Shown here one piece after another: positions 6,973 through 15,003 of a stretch of 16,076 nucleotides of DNA; the stretch's first letter is position 1, and each line of letters opens with the position of its first letter. The stretch is from Oscillospiraceae bacterium (GTDB lineage Bacteria; Bacillota_A; Clostridia; Oscillospirales; JAAYXM01): contig JAFQVE010000299.1 in NCBI GenBank assembly GCA_017408185.1, positions 1 to 16,076 on the forward strand, in the 5' to 3' direction. Under the pieces are notes generated by a model that saw nothing but the letters and a program-made list of their open reading frames with translations, had not been told where the DNA came from and searched no databases. The position numbers were made by a program, and so were the translations under genes.

Positions 6973-9190
6973 TCTTCTTCCCCGCTGTCTTTTTAGTTGT
7001 GGTTTTGGTTGCTTTTTTAGTTGTGGTTTTCGCTGTCTTTTTTGCGGCGCTCTTCTTCGTTGTCTTCTTTTCCGCCTTCTTGGGAGAATCTTCCTTTTTC
7101 TTATTCTCCTGCGGCTCGTATCTTTCACATTCCGGATTTGCGCAGAACATCTTCTTGGAACCGCGCCCCGATCTCTTATACATAGTCTTTCCGCAAACCT
7201 CGCATTTTGCTTCCTGCGGAACATCCCATGTCATAAACGTACATTCCGGGAACTTTTCACAGCCGTAATACCAGTATCCGTTCTTTGACTTCTTCTTCAG
7301 AATCTGCCCGCCGCAAACAGGGCATTCTCCCGGTGTTTTTTCAACAATTGCACGCGTGTTCTTGCACTCAGGGAATCCCGGGCATGCAAGGAACTTTCCA
7401 AAGCGTCCTGACTTTATAACCATTTTTCTTCCGCAAACCTCGCAGATTTCATCGGTTTCTTCATCCGGAACTTTAAGCTTCTTGCCCTCAAGCGCAACTT
7501 CGGCAGCCTCAAGCTCCTCCGCAAACGGACCGTAAAAATCGGAAAGCGTTTTCTTCCAGTCCTTGTTTCCCGCTTCGACGTCATCAAGCTGTTCTTCCAT
7601 ATGTGCGGTAAACTCAACATCAACTATATCGGCAAACTGCTCTGTCATAAGCCCGTTTACGACCTCGCCGAGCGGTGTCGGCTTTAAGCTTTTGCCCTCT
7701 TTTATGACATACTCACGATTGAGGATTGTAGAAATAGTCGGTGCATACGTACTCGGGCGTCCCACGCCTTTCTCTTCCATCGCCTTGATAAGACTTCCGT
7801 CCGTATATCTTGCCGGCGGAGAAGTGAAGTGCTGTTCGCTCTTCTCCCCTTCAAAGGTGAGTGGCTCGTTTTCTGAAAGCTCCGGAAGCGTATTCGCTTC
7901 CTCCTCTTCAAGCTCTGCCGCCATATCCGAATACACGGCGGTATATCCGCGAAACGCAACACGTGAGCTTGTCGCACGGAAAATATATTCTCCCGCACCG
8001 ATATCCACACTCATCGTGTCATATACTGCGTTTTCCATCTGACACGCCACAAAGCGTGACCATATAACGCGGTAAAGCTTATACTGATCCGGAGTAAGGC
8101 TCTTCTTTATCTTTTCCGGTGTGAGGAAAACATCAGACGGACGGATTGCTTCGTGCGCATCCTGCGCGCTCTTCTTTGTTTTGAATACACGGCGCATACC
8201 CGGAAGAAAATTCTCACCGTAAGCTTCCGCTATATACTTTCGCACATCAACAATTGCCTCATCCGCAAGGCGCAGAGAGTCGGTTCTCATATATGTGATA
8301 AGACCGGTTGATCCGATACCCTCAATATCAACGCCTTCATAAAGCTGCTGGGCAATCGTCATTGTTCTGCTGGGCGACATACCGAACCGGCGAGATGCTT
8401 CTTGCTGCAGTGTGGATGTGATAAACGGCGGTACGGGTGAGCGCTTTTTCTGCCCACGCTTGATTGTCTTTACGGAAAACTCCGCATTTTTAATGCTGTT
8501 TATTATCTTATCCGTCTCCTCGGCAGAAGCAGGCTCGATTTTCTTTTTCTCGGTACCGTGAAATTTTGCCGTGAAGCTTCCGGTATTCGGCGCAATACGT
8601 GAAAAGCTTGCATCTATCGTCCAGAATTCCCGCGGGACAAATTCACGGATTTCATTCTCACGGTCAATTACAAGACGTGTTGCAACAGACTGAACCCGCC
8701 CCGCCGAAAGACCGTAACGAACCTTTTTCCAGAGAAGAGGAGAAAGCTTATAACCTACTATTCTGTCAAGAAGGCGACGCGCCTGCTGTGCATTCACGAG
8801 ATTTTCATCTATATCACGAGGGTTTTTAATCCCCTCAGTAATTGCTTTTTTTGTGATTTCGTTAAAAGTGACGCGCTTTGTTTTCTTTTCATCAAGCCCC
8901 AGAAGTTCTTTCAGATGCCAGGAAATGGCCTCTCCCTCACGGTCAGGGTCAGTTGCGAGATATATTGCGTCGCTTTCCTCCGCAAGAGCGCGAAGCTCAC
9001 GTATAAGTGCACTTTTCCCACGGATAGCGAGATATTTCGGCACAAATCCTCCCTCAATATCTATTCCGATGTCACTTTTCGGAAGATCGCGAAGATGTCC
9101 CATTGAAGCTTTTACCGTGTATTTACTTCCCAGATGTTTTCCGATTGTTTTAACCTTTGTGGGAGACTCCACTATTACAAGATATGACAT
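6965..9190 (-). CDS. topA: DNA topoisomerase I
   Basis: This type IA topoisomerase relaxes negative supercoils. The 741 residues begin with the Toprim domain ([11 protein letters not shown] with Glu8; ATDPDREGE with Asp81, Asp83 and Glu85). The catalytic tyrosine is Tyr300 in [10 protein letters not shown]. Three Cys4 zinc-ribbon modules follow: Cys583/586/603/609, Cys623/626/644/650 and Cys663/666/683/688. A low-complexity Lys/Thr/Ala tail (about 697-741) ends the protein and probably adds nonspecific DNA binding. An AAGGAG site precedes the ATG. It lies 58 nt after dprA and overlaps trmFO by 8 nt, the usual dprA-topA-trmFO order of Firmicutes. Confidence 0.97.
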   Translation of the reverse strand: MSYLVIVESPTKVKTIGKHLGSKYTVKASMGHLRDLPKSDIGIDIEGGFVPKYLAIRGKSALIRELRALAEESDAIYLATDPDREGEAISWHLKELLGLDEKKTKRVTFNEITKKAITEGIKNPRDIDENLVNAQQARRLLDRIVGYKLSPLLWKKVRYGLSAGRVQSVATRLVIDRENEIREFVPREFWTIDASFSRIAPNTGSFTAKFHGTEKKKIEPASAEETDKIINSIKNAEFSVKTIKRGQKKRSPVPPFITSTLQQEASRRFGMSPSRTMTIAQQLYEGVDIEGIGSTGLITYMRTDSLRLADEAIVDVRKYIAEAYGENFLPGMRRVFKTKKSAQDAHEAIRPSDVFLTPEKIKKSLTPDQYKLYRVIWSRFVACQMENAVYDTMSVDIGAGEYIFRATSSRVAFRGYTAVYSDMAAELEEEEANTLPELSENEPLTFEGEKSEQHFTSPPARYTDGSLIKAMEEKGVGRPSTYAPTISTILNREYVIKEGKSLKPTPLGEVVNGLMTEQFADIVDVEFTAHMEEQLDDVEAGNKDWKKTLSDFYGPFAEELEAAEVALEGKKLKVPDEETDEICEVCGRKMVIKSGRFGKFLACPGFPECKNTRAIVEKTPGECPVCGGQILKKKSKNGYWYYGCEKFPECTFMTWDVPQEAKCEVCGKTMYKRSGRGSKKMFCANPECERYEPQENKKKEDSPKKAEKKTTKKSAAKKTAKTTTKKATKTTTKKTAGKKSE
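6990..7030 (-). repeat. Internal tandem repeat encoding the Lys/Thr tail of TopA
   Basis: A 17-nt plus-strand string, TTTTTAGTTGTGGTTTT, occurs at 6990-7006 and again at 7014-7030. The step is 24 nt, eight codons, giving two [12 protein letters not shown] units. It lies in the C-terminal tail of topA and is a likely site for slippage-driven length change. Confidence 0.8.
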
Positions 9191-9207
9191 ATATTTGCTC
9201 CTTTTCT

Positions 9208-9227
9208 GCCGCTTTCCCCCTTGCGGC
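9208..9227 (-). other. Small hairpin just upstream of the topA ribosome binding site
   Basis: GCCGC (9208-9212) and GCGGC (9223-9227) can pair around a 10-nt purine-rich minus-strand loop (AAGGGGGAAA). It lies between dprA and topA, just before AAGGAG. There is no T-tract after it, so it is not a terminator. It may tune topA translation or mRNA processing, but this is weak evidence. Confidence 0.3.
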
Positions 9228-9248
9228 TTACCTGGTTTTAACTTTATC

Positions 9249-10436
9249 CTACAGAACGATTCTGTATTTTCCGCCGGGAATCTGCTTTACAGCTCCCCGT
9301 ATTTCAAGAAGTGTCATAAGAGACAGGAGCCTCTGCATCTTTACTCCGCTTTTCTCCGAAATATCATCAGCGCGAAGCTCCTGCACGCCTATCGCTTTAA
9401 GCACCGCTTGTTCCTCGGGAGTGAATTTGCCGAGATATCCGTCAGGGAAAGAAAAACTCTCATCCGTTTTTCCTGATTTGTTTACGTCTGCCGGTGTGTC
9501 TGCGGCTTCCTGCTTTTTATCTCTTACCGTCCCGCTTTTCACCGGCGAACCGACGCAAATACCGAAATTGCCCTCGTATTCTGTCATAACATCGTATCCG
9601 GACATAACGGGTATTGCCCCTGCGCGAATAAGCTCATTTGAGCCCTCTGCCGCAACTTCAAATATCCCGCCCGGCACGGCAAAAACATCACGGTTCTGCT
9701 CAAGTGCCAAAGACGCGGTTATCAGTGCACCGCTCCTTTTCGGAGCCTCCACAACCACCGTTCCGAGGCTTATCCCGCTCATTATTCTGTTCCGTTTCGG
9801 AAAATTGTATCTTGAAGGCTCTGTCCCCGGCGGATACTCCGATATTATTGTTCCGGAATTTTCGACCTCTGCGAAAAGACGCTTATTCCCTCGCGGATAG
9901 CATATATCCACGCCGCATCCAAGCACACCGATTACTTTTCCTCCTGCACGCAAGGCACCCCTTGCCGCACATGAATCTATCCCTTTTGCAAGCCCCGTAA
10001 CAACAACACCGCCGCACGCGGCGATCTCCGCTGCGATCTTTTCGGATGCTGCCTCACCGCCGGAAGATGCGTTGCGCGTTCCGACAATAGCAACAGCAGC
10101 TTTCTCATCAACACAAAGCGGCTCACCCTTTAAGTAAAGAACTGCGGGCGGGTTATCCGTATGCCACAATCTTTCAGGATATTCCGAATCGCCCCGGGCT
10201 GTTATTCTGATATTTTTCTTTATACACTGTGAGACAATCTTCTTTGCCTCGGTAAGGTCTTTATCTGCCAGTGCCTCTATTTCCTTTGAGAAAAGAGAAA
10301 GGCATGCGGCTTTGATTGTCTCCCTGTCTGATGCATACACTGCATCCGCCGAGCCGAAATGTGATATTACTCTCTTTATCCTCAGCGACCCGAACGGAAG
10401 CGCCAAAGACAACCATATCCACTTTTCCGGATTCAT
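9249..10436 (-). CDS. dprA: DNA-processing protein DprA
   Basis: DprA binds incoming single-stranded DNA during natural transformation and loads RecA. It is widely kept in species not known to be competent. The 395-residue product has an N-terminal helical region (1-80). The Rossmann-like core shows AIVGTRNASSGG (about 116-127), VVVTGLAKGIDSCAARGAL (144-162), NFPKRNRIMSG (211-221) and KRSGALITASLA (233-244). A linker of low conservation (about 285-335) leads to a C-terminal winged-helix domain (about 338-395). I start at ATG 10436, since the codon before it is TTG and AGG at 10446-10444 is better spaced for the ATG. It follows the TrmH gene by 34 nt and precedes topA by 58 nt. Confidence 0.96.
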   Translation of the reverse strand: MNPEKWIWLSLALPFGSLRIKRVISHFGSADAVYASDRETIKAACLSLFSKEIEALADKDLTEAKKIVSQCIKKNIRITARGDSEYPERLWHTDNPPAVLYLKGEPLCVDEKAAVAIVGTRNASSGGEAASEKIAAEIAACGGVVVTGLAKGIDSCAARGALRAGGKVIGVLGCGVDICYPRGNKRLFAEVENSGTIISEYPPGTEPSRYNFPKRNRIMSGISLGTVVVEAPKRSGALITASLALEQNRDVFAVPGGIFEVAAEGSNELIRAGAIPVMSGYDVMTEYEGNFGICVGSPVKSGTVRDKKQEAADTPADVNKSGKTDESFSFPDGYLGKFTPEEQAVLKAIGVQELRADDISEKSGVKMQRLLSLMTLLEIRGAVKQIPGGKYRIVL

Positions 10437-10470
10437 CAAAAAACCTCACCGCCCTTCCGTCGGATTTTTA

Positions 10471-11223
10471 TCAGATTTCACTCATCTTATACATAAATAT
10501 CGCCGCCGCTACGGAAGCATTAAGCGATTCAGCCCCTCCGCGCATGGGGATTATAATGCTGGCATCACACATCGAGGAAACTTCGCGTCTGACGCCGTTC
10601 CCCTCATTGCCGATAACCACACCGGCATATGAAAGATCTGCATCCGATACGCTTTTCACATCTCCGTAAAGCTCGGAGGCATATATCTTCATCCCTTGTT
10701 CACGAAGCTTTGGGATAAGTTTTGCGAAATTCGCCGAAATCACCGGCACTCTGAAAAGCGAACCCATTGCCGCACGGACGGTTTTGGGGTTATATACATC
10801 CGCGCAGCCGTCCTCAAACACTGCATCAATCCCAAGCGCATCTGCGGTGCGTATTATCGTGCCGAGATTTCCCGTATCCTGAAGTCTGTCAAGCAGGATA
10901 ATGCGTGCAAGCGGCTTTTCATCGTTTTCTTTCATACGACAAGTAAATATAACTTCCTGCGCGCTTTTGAGAGTCGTTATGCTGTCAAGCACATCCTGAG
11001 AAACGCGCAAAACCTCAGCACCCGGAATTTCCGGCACTTCGCTGTACTTTTCAGCAGAAAACAGCGCAGTTACAATCTGAGTTTTTTCTGCTATAGCCTC
11101 ACGCAAAAGCTTTTCACCGTCGCACACAAACTCGCGCCTTTCGCGACGAAGCTCCCGCTCGCGCGAAAGCGCACGAATGTATTTTACCGTCTTATTCTGA
11201 CGGCTTGTTATAATCTCTGTCAT
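10471..11223 (-). CDS. TrmH/SpoU-family RNA 2'-O-methyltransferase (RlmB/YsgA-like)
   Basis: This is an S-adenosylmethionine-dependent ribose methyltransferase of the knotted SPOUT fold, acting on rRNA or tRNA. The 250 residues have an N-terminal substrate-binding domain (ITSRQNKTVKYIRALS at the start). The three SpoU motifs follow: motif 1 DTGNLGTIIRTADA with Asn119 and Arg125, motif 2 VVIGNEGNGV (202-211), and motif 3 IPMRGGAESLNASVAAAIFMY (225-245). Start ATG 11223 is chosen because GGAG (11235-11232) sits 8 nt upstream. A GTG three codons earlier overlaps that site. It lies 20 nt after the unknown membrane protein gene. The exact target nucleotide cannot be told from sequence. Confidence 0.93.
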   Translation of the reverse strand: MTEIITSRQNKTVKYIRALSRERELRRERREFVCDGEKLLREAIAEKTQIVTALFSAEKYSEVPEIPGAEVLRVSQDVLDSITTLKSAQEVIFTCRMKENDEKPLARIILLDRLQDTGNLGTIIRTADALGIDAVFEDGCADVYNPKTVRAAMGSLFRVPVISANFAKLIPKLREQGMKIYASELYGDVKSVSDADLSYAGVVIGNEGNGVRREVSSMCDASIIIPMRGGAESLNASVAAAIFMYKMSEI

Positions 11224-11243
11224 CGTTTTCACTCCGCGGTATT

Positions 11244-11972
11244 TTACTTATCCGAAAGAATTCCGGAAAGAACAGCTGCCGCTTTTTCGTACTTTTCGGC
11301 TATTCTCTCTTTTTCCATACGGGACGGAGTTTTTATCTTTATTGCGGCGTAAATTCCGTCGCGGTGAATAATCCCGATCTCTTCTATGCGCGGAAGGTTG
11401 TCCACGCGGATAAAATATTCATTCTCGCCGCCGAGGCCGAAGCTTGAAAGCGGCTCAAACGCCCCCTCCTTTGCATACCACTCGGCATATCGCTTGTCAA
11501 AGAGGAACAGAAGAATTTCATCATCTGCCATACTGACAGAGATTTTATCAATGCTTGCGGCGTTGTATTCATCAACAGCAAGTGCCTGATCTCCCGTTCC
11601 CATAACACTTTCGGTGCAAAGCATCTGGTGCCCCACCTCTGCTTGCGGCGTCACTTCATCATCAGGATTTTCATCCGGCACCTCTATGAAAGAGCCGAGA
11701 TATCCGGAAAGCTGTCCCATCTGCTCGGTATTTGCAAACACCGCACCGCCAAGGATATAATCAAGGTCGTTATACTCACGGTTAGTTATATCCGAAATAA
11801 TCATACATCCCATAACCACAGCAAGAATCACAATGAATGTTGCTGTGCGGAAATGGAACCAGTAAACATTGGAAAACCAATACTTAAGCTTCTCCCAAAA
11901 GCTTGCATCCTCCATAAAACTCCCCGGCTTGAAAACCGCGAAAACATCGCGGGAGTCACGGCTGTTTTTCAT
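11244..11972 (-). CDS. Single-pass membrane protein of unknown function
   Basis: I do not recognise this 242-residue protein. Residues 1-42 are cytoplasmic-looking and rich in aromatics (FWEKLKYWFSNVYWFHF). One strong membrane segment follows (about 43-60, TATFIVILAVVMGCMIIS). The remaining 180 residues are acidic to neutral, contain a Glu/Asp-rich stretch (VPDENPDDEVTP, about 97-108), and should lie outside the membrane. There is no lipobox and no cleavable-signal pattern. A clear AAGGAG precedes the ATG, which is 4 nt after lysS, and the next gene begins 20 nt after the stop. It is therefore a true cotranscribed gene rather than a shadow frame. Function is unassigned. Confidence 0.85.
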   Translation of the reverse strand: MKNSRDSRDVFAVFKPGSFMEDASFWEKLKYWFSNVYWFHFRTATFIVILAVVMGCMIISDITNREYNDLDYILGGAVFANTEQMGQLSGYLGSFIEVPDENPDDEVTPQAEVGHQMLCTESVMGTGDQALAVDEYNAASIDKISVSMADDEILLFLFDKRYAEWYAKEGAFEPLSSFGLGGENEYFIRVDNLPRIEEIGIIHRDGIYAAIKIKTPSRMEKERIAEKYEKAAAVLSGILSDK

Positions 11973-11976
11973 GAGA

Positions 11977-13479
11977 TTACTCCTTTTCGGTCTTCATTGT
12001 CGGGAAGAGGAGAACATCACGGATTGCCGCACTGTCGGTAAGAAGCATTGTCATACGGTCAATGCCGAAGCCGATGCCGCCTGTCGGAGGCATACCGATT
12101 TCAAGAGCATTGAGGAAGTCTTCATCCGTTGTGTTCGCTTCATCATTACCCTGAGAAAGCTGCTCCTCCTGATCACGGAAGCGCTCACGCTGGTCAATCG
12201 GGTCATTGAGCTCGGAATAGGCATTTGCCATTTCCCAACCGTTCATAAAGAACTCAAAACGCTCAACATACTCCGGATTTTCCGGCTTTTTCTTGGTAAG
12301 CGGAGAAATTTCAATCGGATGATCCATGACAAATGTCGGCTGGATAAGATGTTCTTCAACAAACTCTTCGAAGAAGAGATTGAGAATATCGCCCTTCTTG
12401 TGTCTGTCTTCAACCTTGATATGCTTTTCCTTCGCAATTGCACGAGCCTCTTCAAGTGTTTTGATTTCATTGAAATCGACACCGGAATACTTTTTGACTG
12501 CATCAACCATGGTTATTCTCTCAAACGGCTTACCAAGGTCCATCTCAACGCCGTTGTAAACTATCTTCGTTGTTCCGAGAACCTCCTGTGCTACATGGCG
12601 ATACATATTCTCGGTAAGATCCATCATACCGTGGTAGTCGGTATATGCCTGATAAAGCTCCATAAGAGTAAACTCAGGATTGTGACGTGTGTCAAGACCC
12701 TCGTTTCTGAAAACTCTGCCGATTTCGTATACGCGCTCAAGACCGCCGACAATAAGACGTTTTAAGTAAAGCTCAAGCGAAATACGAAGCTTAAAGTCCT
12801 CGTTAAGCGCATTGAAATGAGTTTCAAACGGACGTGCCGCAGCACCGCCGGCATTTGAAACGAGCATCGGTGTTTCCACCTCAATAAAGCCGTTTGAATC
12901 AAGATAACGGCGGATAGAGCTTATAATCTTAGAGCGCTTTACAAATGTATCCTTAACCTCTGGATTCATAATGAGGTCAACGTATCTCTGACGGTAGCGG
13001 ATATCGGTATTTGTAAGACCGTGGTATTTTTCCGGCAGCGGCTTAAGTGATTTCGAAAGAAGCGTAAGCTCTGTTACATGGACGGAGATTTCCTCTGTCC
13101 TCGTCTTGAACACGGTTCCCTTTGCGCCGACAATATCACCGATATCATACTTGCGGAACTTTGCAAAGTTCTCTTCACCGATATCGTTTATACGGATATA
13201 AAGCTGGATTTTTCCTTTTAAATCCTGCATATCACAGAAGGATGCCTTGCCCATTCCGCGGCGGCTCATAAGACGCCCCGCAACACAAACCTCTTTTCCC
13301 TCAAGCTCGTCATAATTTTCAATAATATCCGTTGAGTGATGAGTCTGATCGTATTTGACAATTTCAAACGGGTTTTCCCCCGCCTCGACCAGATTTGCAA
13401 ACTTTTCGCGGCGAACGCGCAAAATTTCGTTTAAATCCTCAACCGGTGCCTCGTTTACCTTAATTTCTTCCGTTGCCAT
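11977..13479 (-). CDS. lysS: Lysyl-tRNA synthetase, class II
   Basis: This enzyme charges tRNA-Lys. The 500 residues comprise an OB-fold anticodon-binding domain (about 60-150, VCVAGRLMSRRGMGKASFCD) and a class II catalytic domain. Motif 1 lies around RRYLDSNGFIEVETPML (190-206). Motif 2 is VFRNEGLDTRHNPEFTLME (256-274), and motif 3 is GGIGFGIDRMTMLL near the C-terminus (from about residue 467). A GGAGG site precedes the ATG. The greA gene ends 116 nt upstream across a GC-rich hairpin, and the unknown membrane gene starts 4 nt after the stop. No T-box leader is visible in that gap. Confidence 0.97.
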   Translation of the reverse strand: MATEEIKVNEAPVEDLNEILRVRREKFANLVEAGENPFEIVKYDQTHHSTDIIENYDELEGKEVCVAGRLMSRRGMGKASFCDMQDLKGKIQLYIRINDIGEENFAKFRKYDIGDIVGAKGTVFKTRTEEISVHVTELTLLSKSLKPLPEKYHGLTNTDIRYRQRYVDLIMNPEVKDTFVKRSKIISSIRRYLDSNGFIEVETPMLVSNAGGAAARPFETHFNALNEDFKLRISLELYLKRLIVGGLERVYEIGRVFRNEGLDTRHNPEFTLMELYQAYTDYHGMMDLTENMYRHVAQEVLGTTKIVYNGVEMDLGKPFERITMVDAVKKYSGVDFNEIKTLEEARAIAKEKHIKVEDRHKKGDILNLFFEEFVEEHLIQPTFVMDHPIEISPLTKKKPENPEYVERFEFFMNGWEMANAYSELNDPIDQRERFRDQEEQLSQGNDEANTTDEDFLNALEIGMPPTGGIGFGIDRMTMLLTDSAAIRDVLLFPTMKTEKE

Positions 13480-13553
13480 TTTAAGTGTCCTCCATTTTTT
13501 ATCTTATGCCCGGCAAAGAGCCTGTTCTTGCCCTGTTGCCAAATTCCAACGCA

Positions 13554-13586
13554 CCGGGACGGAGTGCAAAACGCACTCTGCCCCGG
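13554..13586 (-). other. GC-rich intercistronic hairpin between greA and lysS
   Basis: CCGGGACGGAGTGC (13554-13567) pairs with GCACTCTGCCCCGG (13573-13586) around a 5-nt AAAAC loop, with one mismatch and one G-U type pair. On the transcribed minus strand there is no T-tract after the stem, and the run of T lies before it. It is therefore unlikely to be a classical terminator. It could stabilise the greA mRNA, partially attenuate the operon, or mark a repeat element. Confidence 0.7.
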
Positions 13587-13595
13587 GCGAAAAAA

Positions 13596-14066
13596 TCAGT
13601 TTCCAATCTCGATGATTTTGTATTCAATTGCACCGCACGGTGCTTCGACGCTTACTATGTCACCGACACGGCTGCCAATCAGAGCGTCACCGAACGGTGA
13701 TTCGTCGGAAATCCTGCCTTTGTACGGGTCTGCCTCCTGCGAGCCGACAATCCAGTATTCTTCCTCCGAACCGTCGGAAACATCCTCAACCTTAACACGT
13801 GAGCCTGTGTGAACCTCATCTGTGTTCTCGGAAATCTCAATAATCTCTGCATTTGAGAGGATATTCTCAATTTCCGCCTCACGTGAGAAAAGCTTTCCCT
13901 GCTCGTTCTTCGCTTCGTCATACTCGGCATTTTCCGAAAGGTCGCCGAACGAGCGGGCTTCCTTAATGAGGTCTGCAACCTCTTTTTCGCGCACGTTTTT
14001 CAGGTAGTCAAGCTCGTTTTTGAGCTCCTCCAGGCGCTCTTTGGTAAGTTTAAATGTTTTAGCCAT
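13596..14066 (-). CDS. greA: Transcription elongation factor GreA
   Basis: GreA enters the secondary channel of RNA polymerase and stimulates cleavage of backtracked transcripts. The 156 residues form an N-terminal coiled coil (about 1-75) whose tip carries FGDLSENAEYDEAK with Asp42 and Glu45. These are the acidic residues that act at the polymerase active site. A C-terminal FKBP-like domain follows (about 80-156, with DPYKGRISDESPFGDALIG). A GAGGGACAGG segment precedes the ATG. It is the first gene of the eleven-gene minus-strand run, with a perfect consensus promoter upstream. The greA-lysS order is common in Firmicutes. Confidence 0.97.
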   Translation of the reverse strand: MAKTFKLTKERLEELKNELDYLKNVREKEVADLIKEARSFGDLSENAEYDEAKNEQGKLFSREAEIENILSNAEIIEISENTDEVHTGSRVKVEDVSDGSEEEYWIVGSQEADPYKGRISDESPFGDALIGSRVGDIVSVEAPCGAIEYKIIEIGN

Positions 14067-14140
14067 TTCCTGTCCCTCATTTTCCTATTGTATTTTTCTT
14101 TTCTACTATATAAAATAAAAATGTAATTGCAATGTATCAT

Positions 14141-14192
14141 ATTATAGTGATATAAGACCGAATTGTCAAGCAAAAAATTTGTAAATTTTGAA
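14141..14192 (-). promoter_or_regulatory. Strong sigma-A promoter with UP-like element leading the greA-to-mntP gene run
   Basis: On the minus strand TTGACA (14169-14164), exactly 17 nt, then TATAAT (14146-14141) give both boxes at full consensus. Upstream, 14170-14192 is almost entirely A/T tracts, resembling an UP element. The start point is expected near 14134, giving a leader of about 70 nt before greA. The element begins only 4 bp from the stop codon of the preceding gene. Confidence 0.9.
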
Positions 14193-14195
14193 TTT

Positions 14196-14882
14196 TTATT
14201 TTGGTAAATATCCGATTTTTATCTCTTTTTTTCTCAAAAAACCGCTTATTTCGAGTATTTGCGCGAGCTGAGGAATTATTTTCTCAGGAATCCCCTCTGA
14301 GAATATTTCCGGTATCGTCACCGTGATATCCCCAAAATCCGCAAACTTTTCACCGAATTTTAAAAAATGACCGCCGCCCGTGAGATCTACCTCAAGGAAA
14401 CTCCCGTCACGGCACTGCTCTATGCTCACACCGACATCACGGTATATCGTCTCTGCTATATCATCAAACGCCGGACTCCGGACATATACACTTCTTCGCA
14501 TCCTCAGTATCTGCTTTGCACTTTCCACCACCTCGGAAAAACTCCCGCCGCATATTACGATATCGGCACTGATTCCGTTTGCCTCTGCAAAGCTCTGCGC
14601 GGCAAATCCCGCTTGTTGTCTTATGATGCGCTCACCATCGCAGACAAGCTGTATTTTTCCTGTACGCAAATGCGCAAAATCCGCCCCCGCGGCACAAACC
14701 GATACGCCGGTATCCGCAAGAACTTTTATGCATTTTTTTAATCGGCGCGTAAAACGGCGTTTTGAGGCATTTTTACAAAGAGCCACCTTGTATATCTCTA
14801 CAGCACCGAATTTCGTCGCTTTCATGATTTCAAAGCCGTGATTTTGCATTTCTCCTTTTGTGTACACCACTCCGATTTTCAA
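14196..14882 (-). CDS. Conserved-looking protein of unknown function, TTG start
   Basis: I do not recognise this 228-residue soluble protein. It begins MKIGVVYTKG, which fits a first beta strand of an alpha/beta fold. It then has a strongly basic segment (KNASKRRFTRRLKKCIK, about 37-53), a central strand and turn (ADIVICGGSFSEVVESAKQIL, about 106-126), and a Gly-rich turn with acidic surroundings (EVDLTGGGHFL, 164-174). No signal peptide or membrane segment is visible. The frame is open upstream to 15158, but GGAGG at 14893-14889 lies 6 nt before TTG 14882 and decides the start. The upstream extension runs through the 11-bp repeat region and is not coding. It ends just before the greA promoter and is transcribed separately. 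Confidence 0.75.
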   Translation of the reverse strand: MKIGVVYTKGEMQNHGFEIMKATKFGAVEIYKVALCKNASKRRFTRRLKKCIKVLADTGVSVCAAGADFAHLRTGKIQLVCDGERIIRQQAGFAAQSFAEANGISADIVICGGSFSEVVESAKQILRMRRSVYVRSPAFDDIAETIYRDVGVSIEQCRDGSFLEVDLTGGGHFLKFGEKFADFGDITVTIPEIFSEGIPEKIIPQLAQILEISGFLRKKEIKIGYLPK

Positions 14883-14918
14883 CACACACCTCCGTCCCGA
14901 CTTTCTTATTGATATGAT

Positions 14919-14946
14919 ATTATATTTTCCCGGATATATTACACAA
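14919..14946 (-). promoter_or_regulatory. Possible promoter of the unknown 228-residue gene
   Basis: A full TATAAT (14924-14919, minus strand) lies 37 nt before the TTG start. The best -35 at 16 nt is TTGTGT (14946-14941), a 3 of 6 match. The weak -35 suggests that an activator may be needed. The -10 box is convincing, but the start site is inferred. Confidence 0.4.
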
Positions 14947-15003
14947 AAAATATATTTTAAAAAAGTGGTTCTCTTGCCCCCTTTTCCGAAACGTAATCCC
15001 GTT

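Noticed and set aside
5665..7224. A long trmFO frame extending upstream to 7224
   Set aside because: The extra 84 codons lie within topA codons for the Lys/Thr tail and third zinc ribbon, and encode an Arg/Lys-rich shadow. Family homology starts at the GTG at 6972.
6461..7288. A 275-codon plus-strand open frame opposite trmFO and topA
   Set aside because: It lies antisense to two well-conserved genes, has Ser/Phe/Leu-rich shadow composition, and shows no ribosome site or family motif.
14174..14189. A/T palindrome after the unknown minus-strand gene as a terminator
   Set aside because: It is entirely A-T with a 2-nt loop and lies in the UP-like region of the greA promoter, so it is better explained as promoter A/T tracts.
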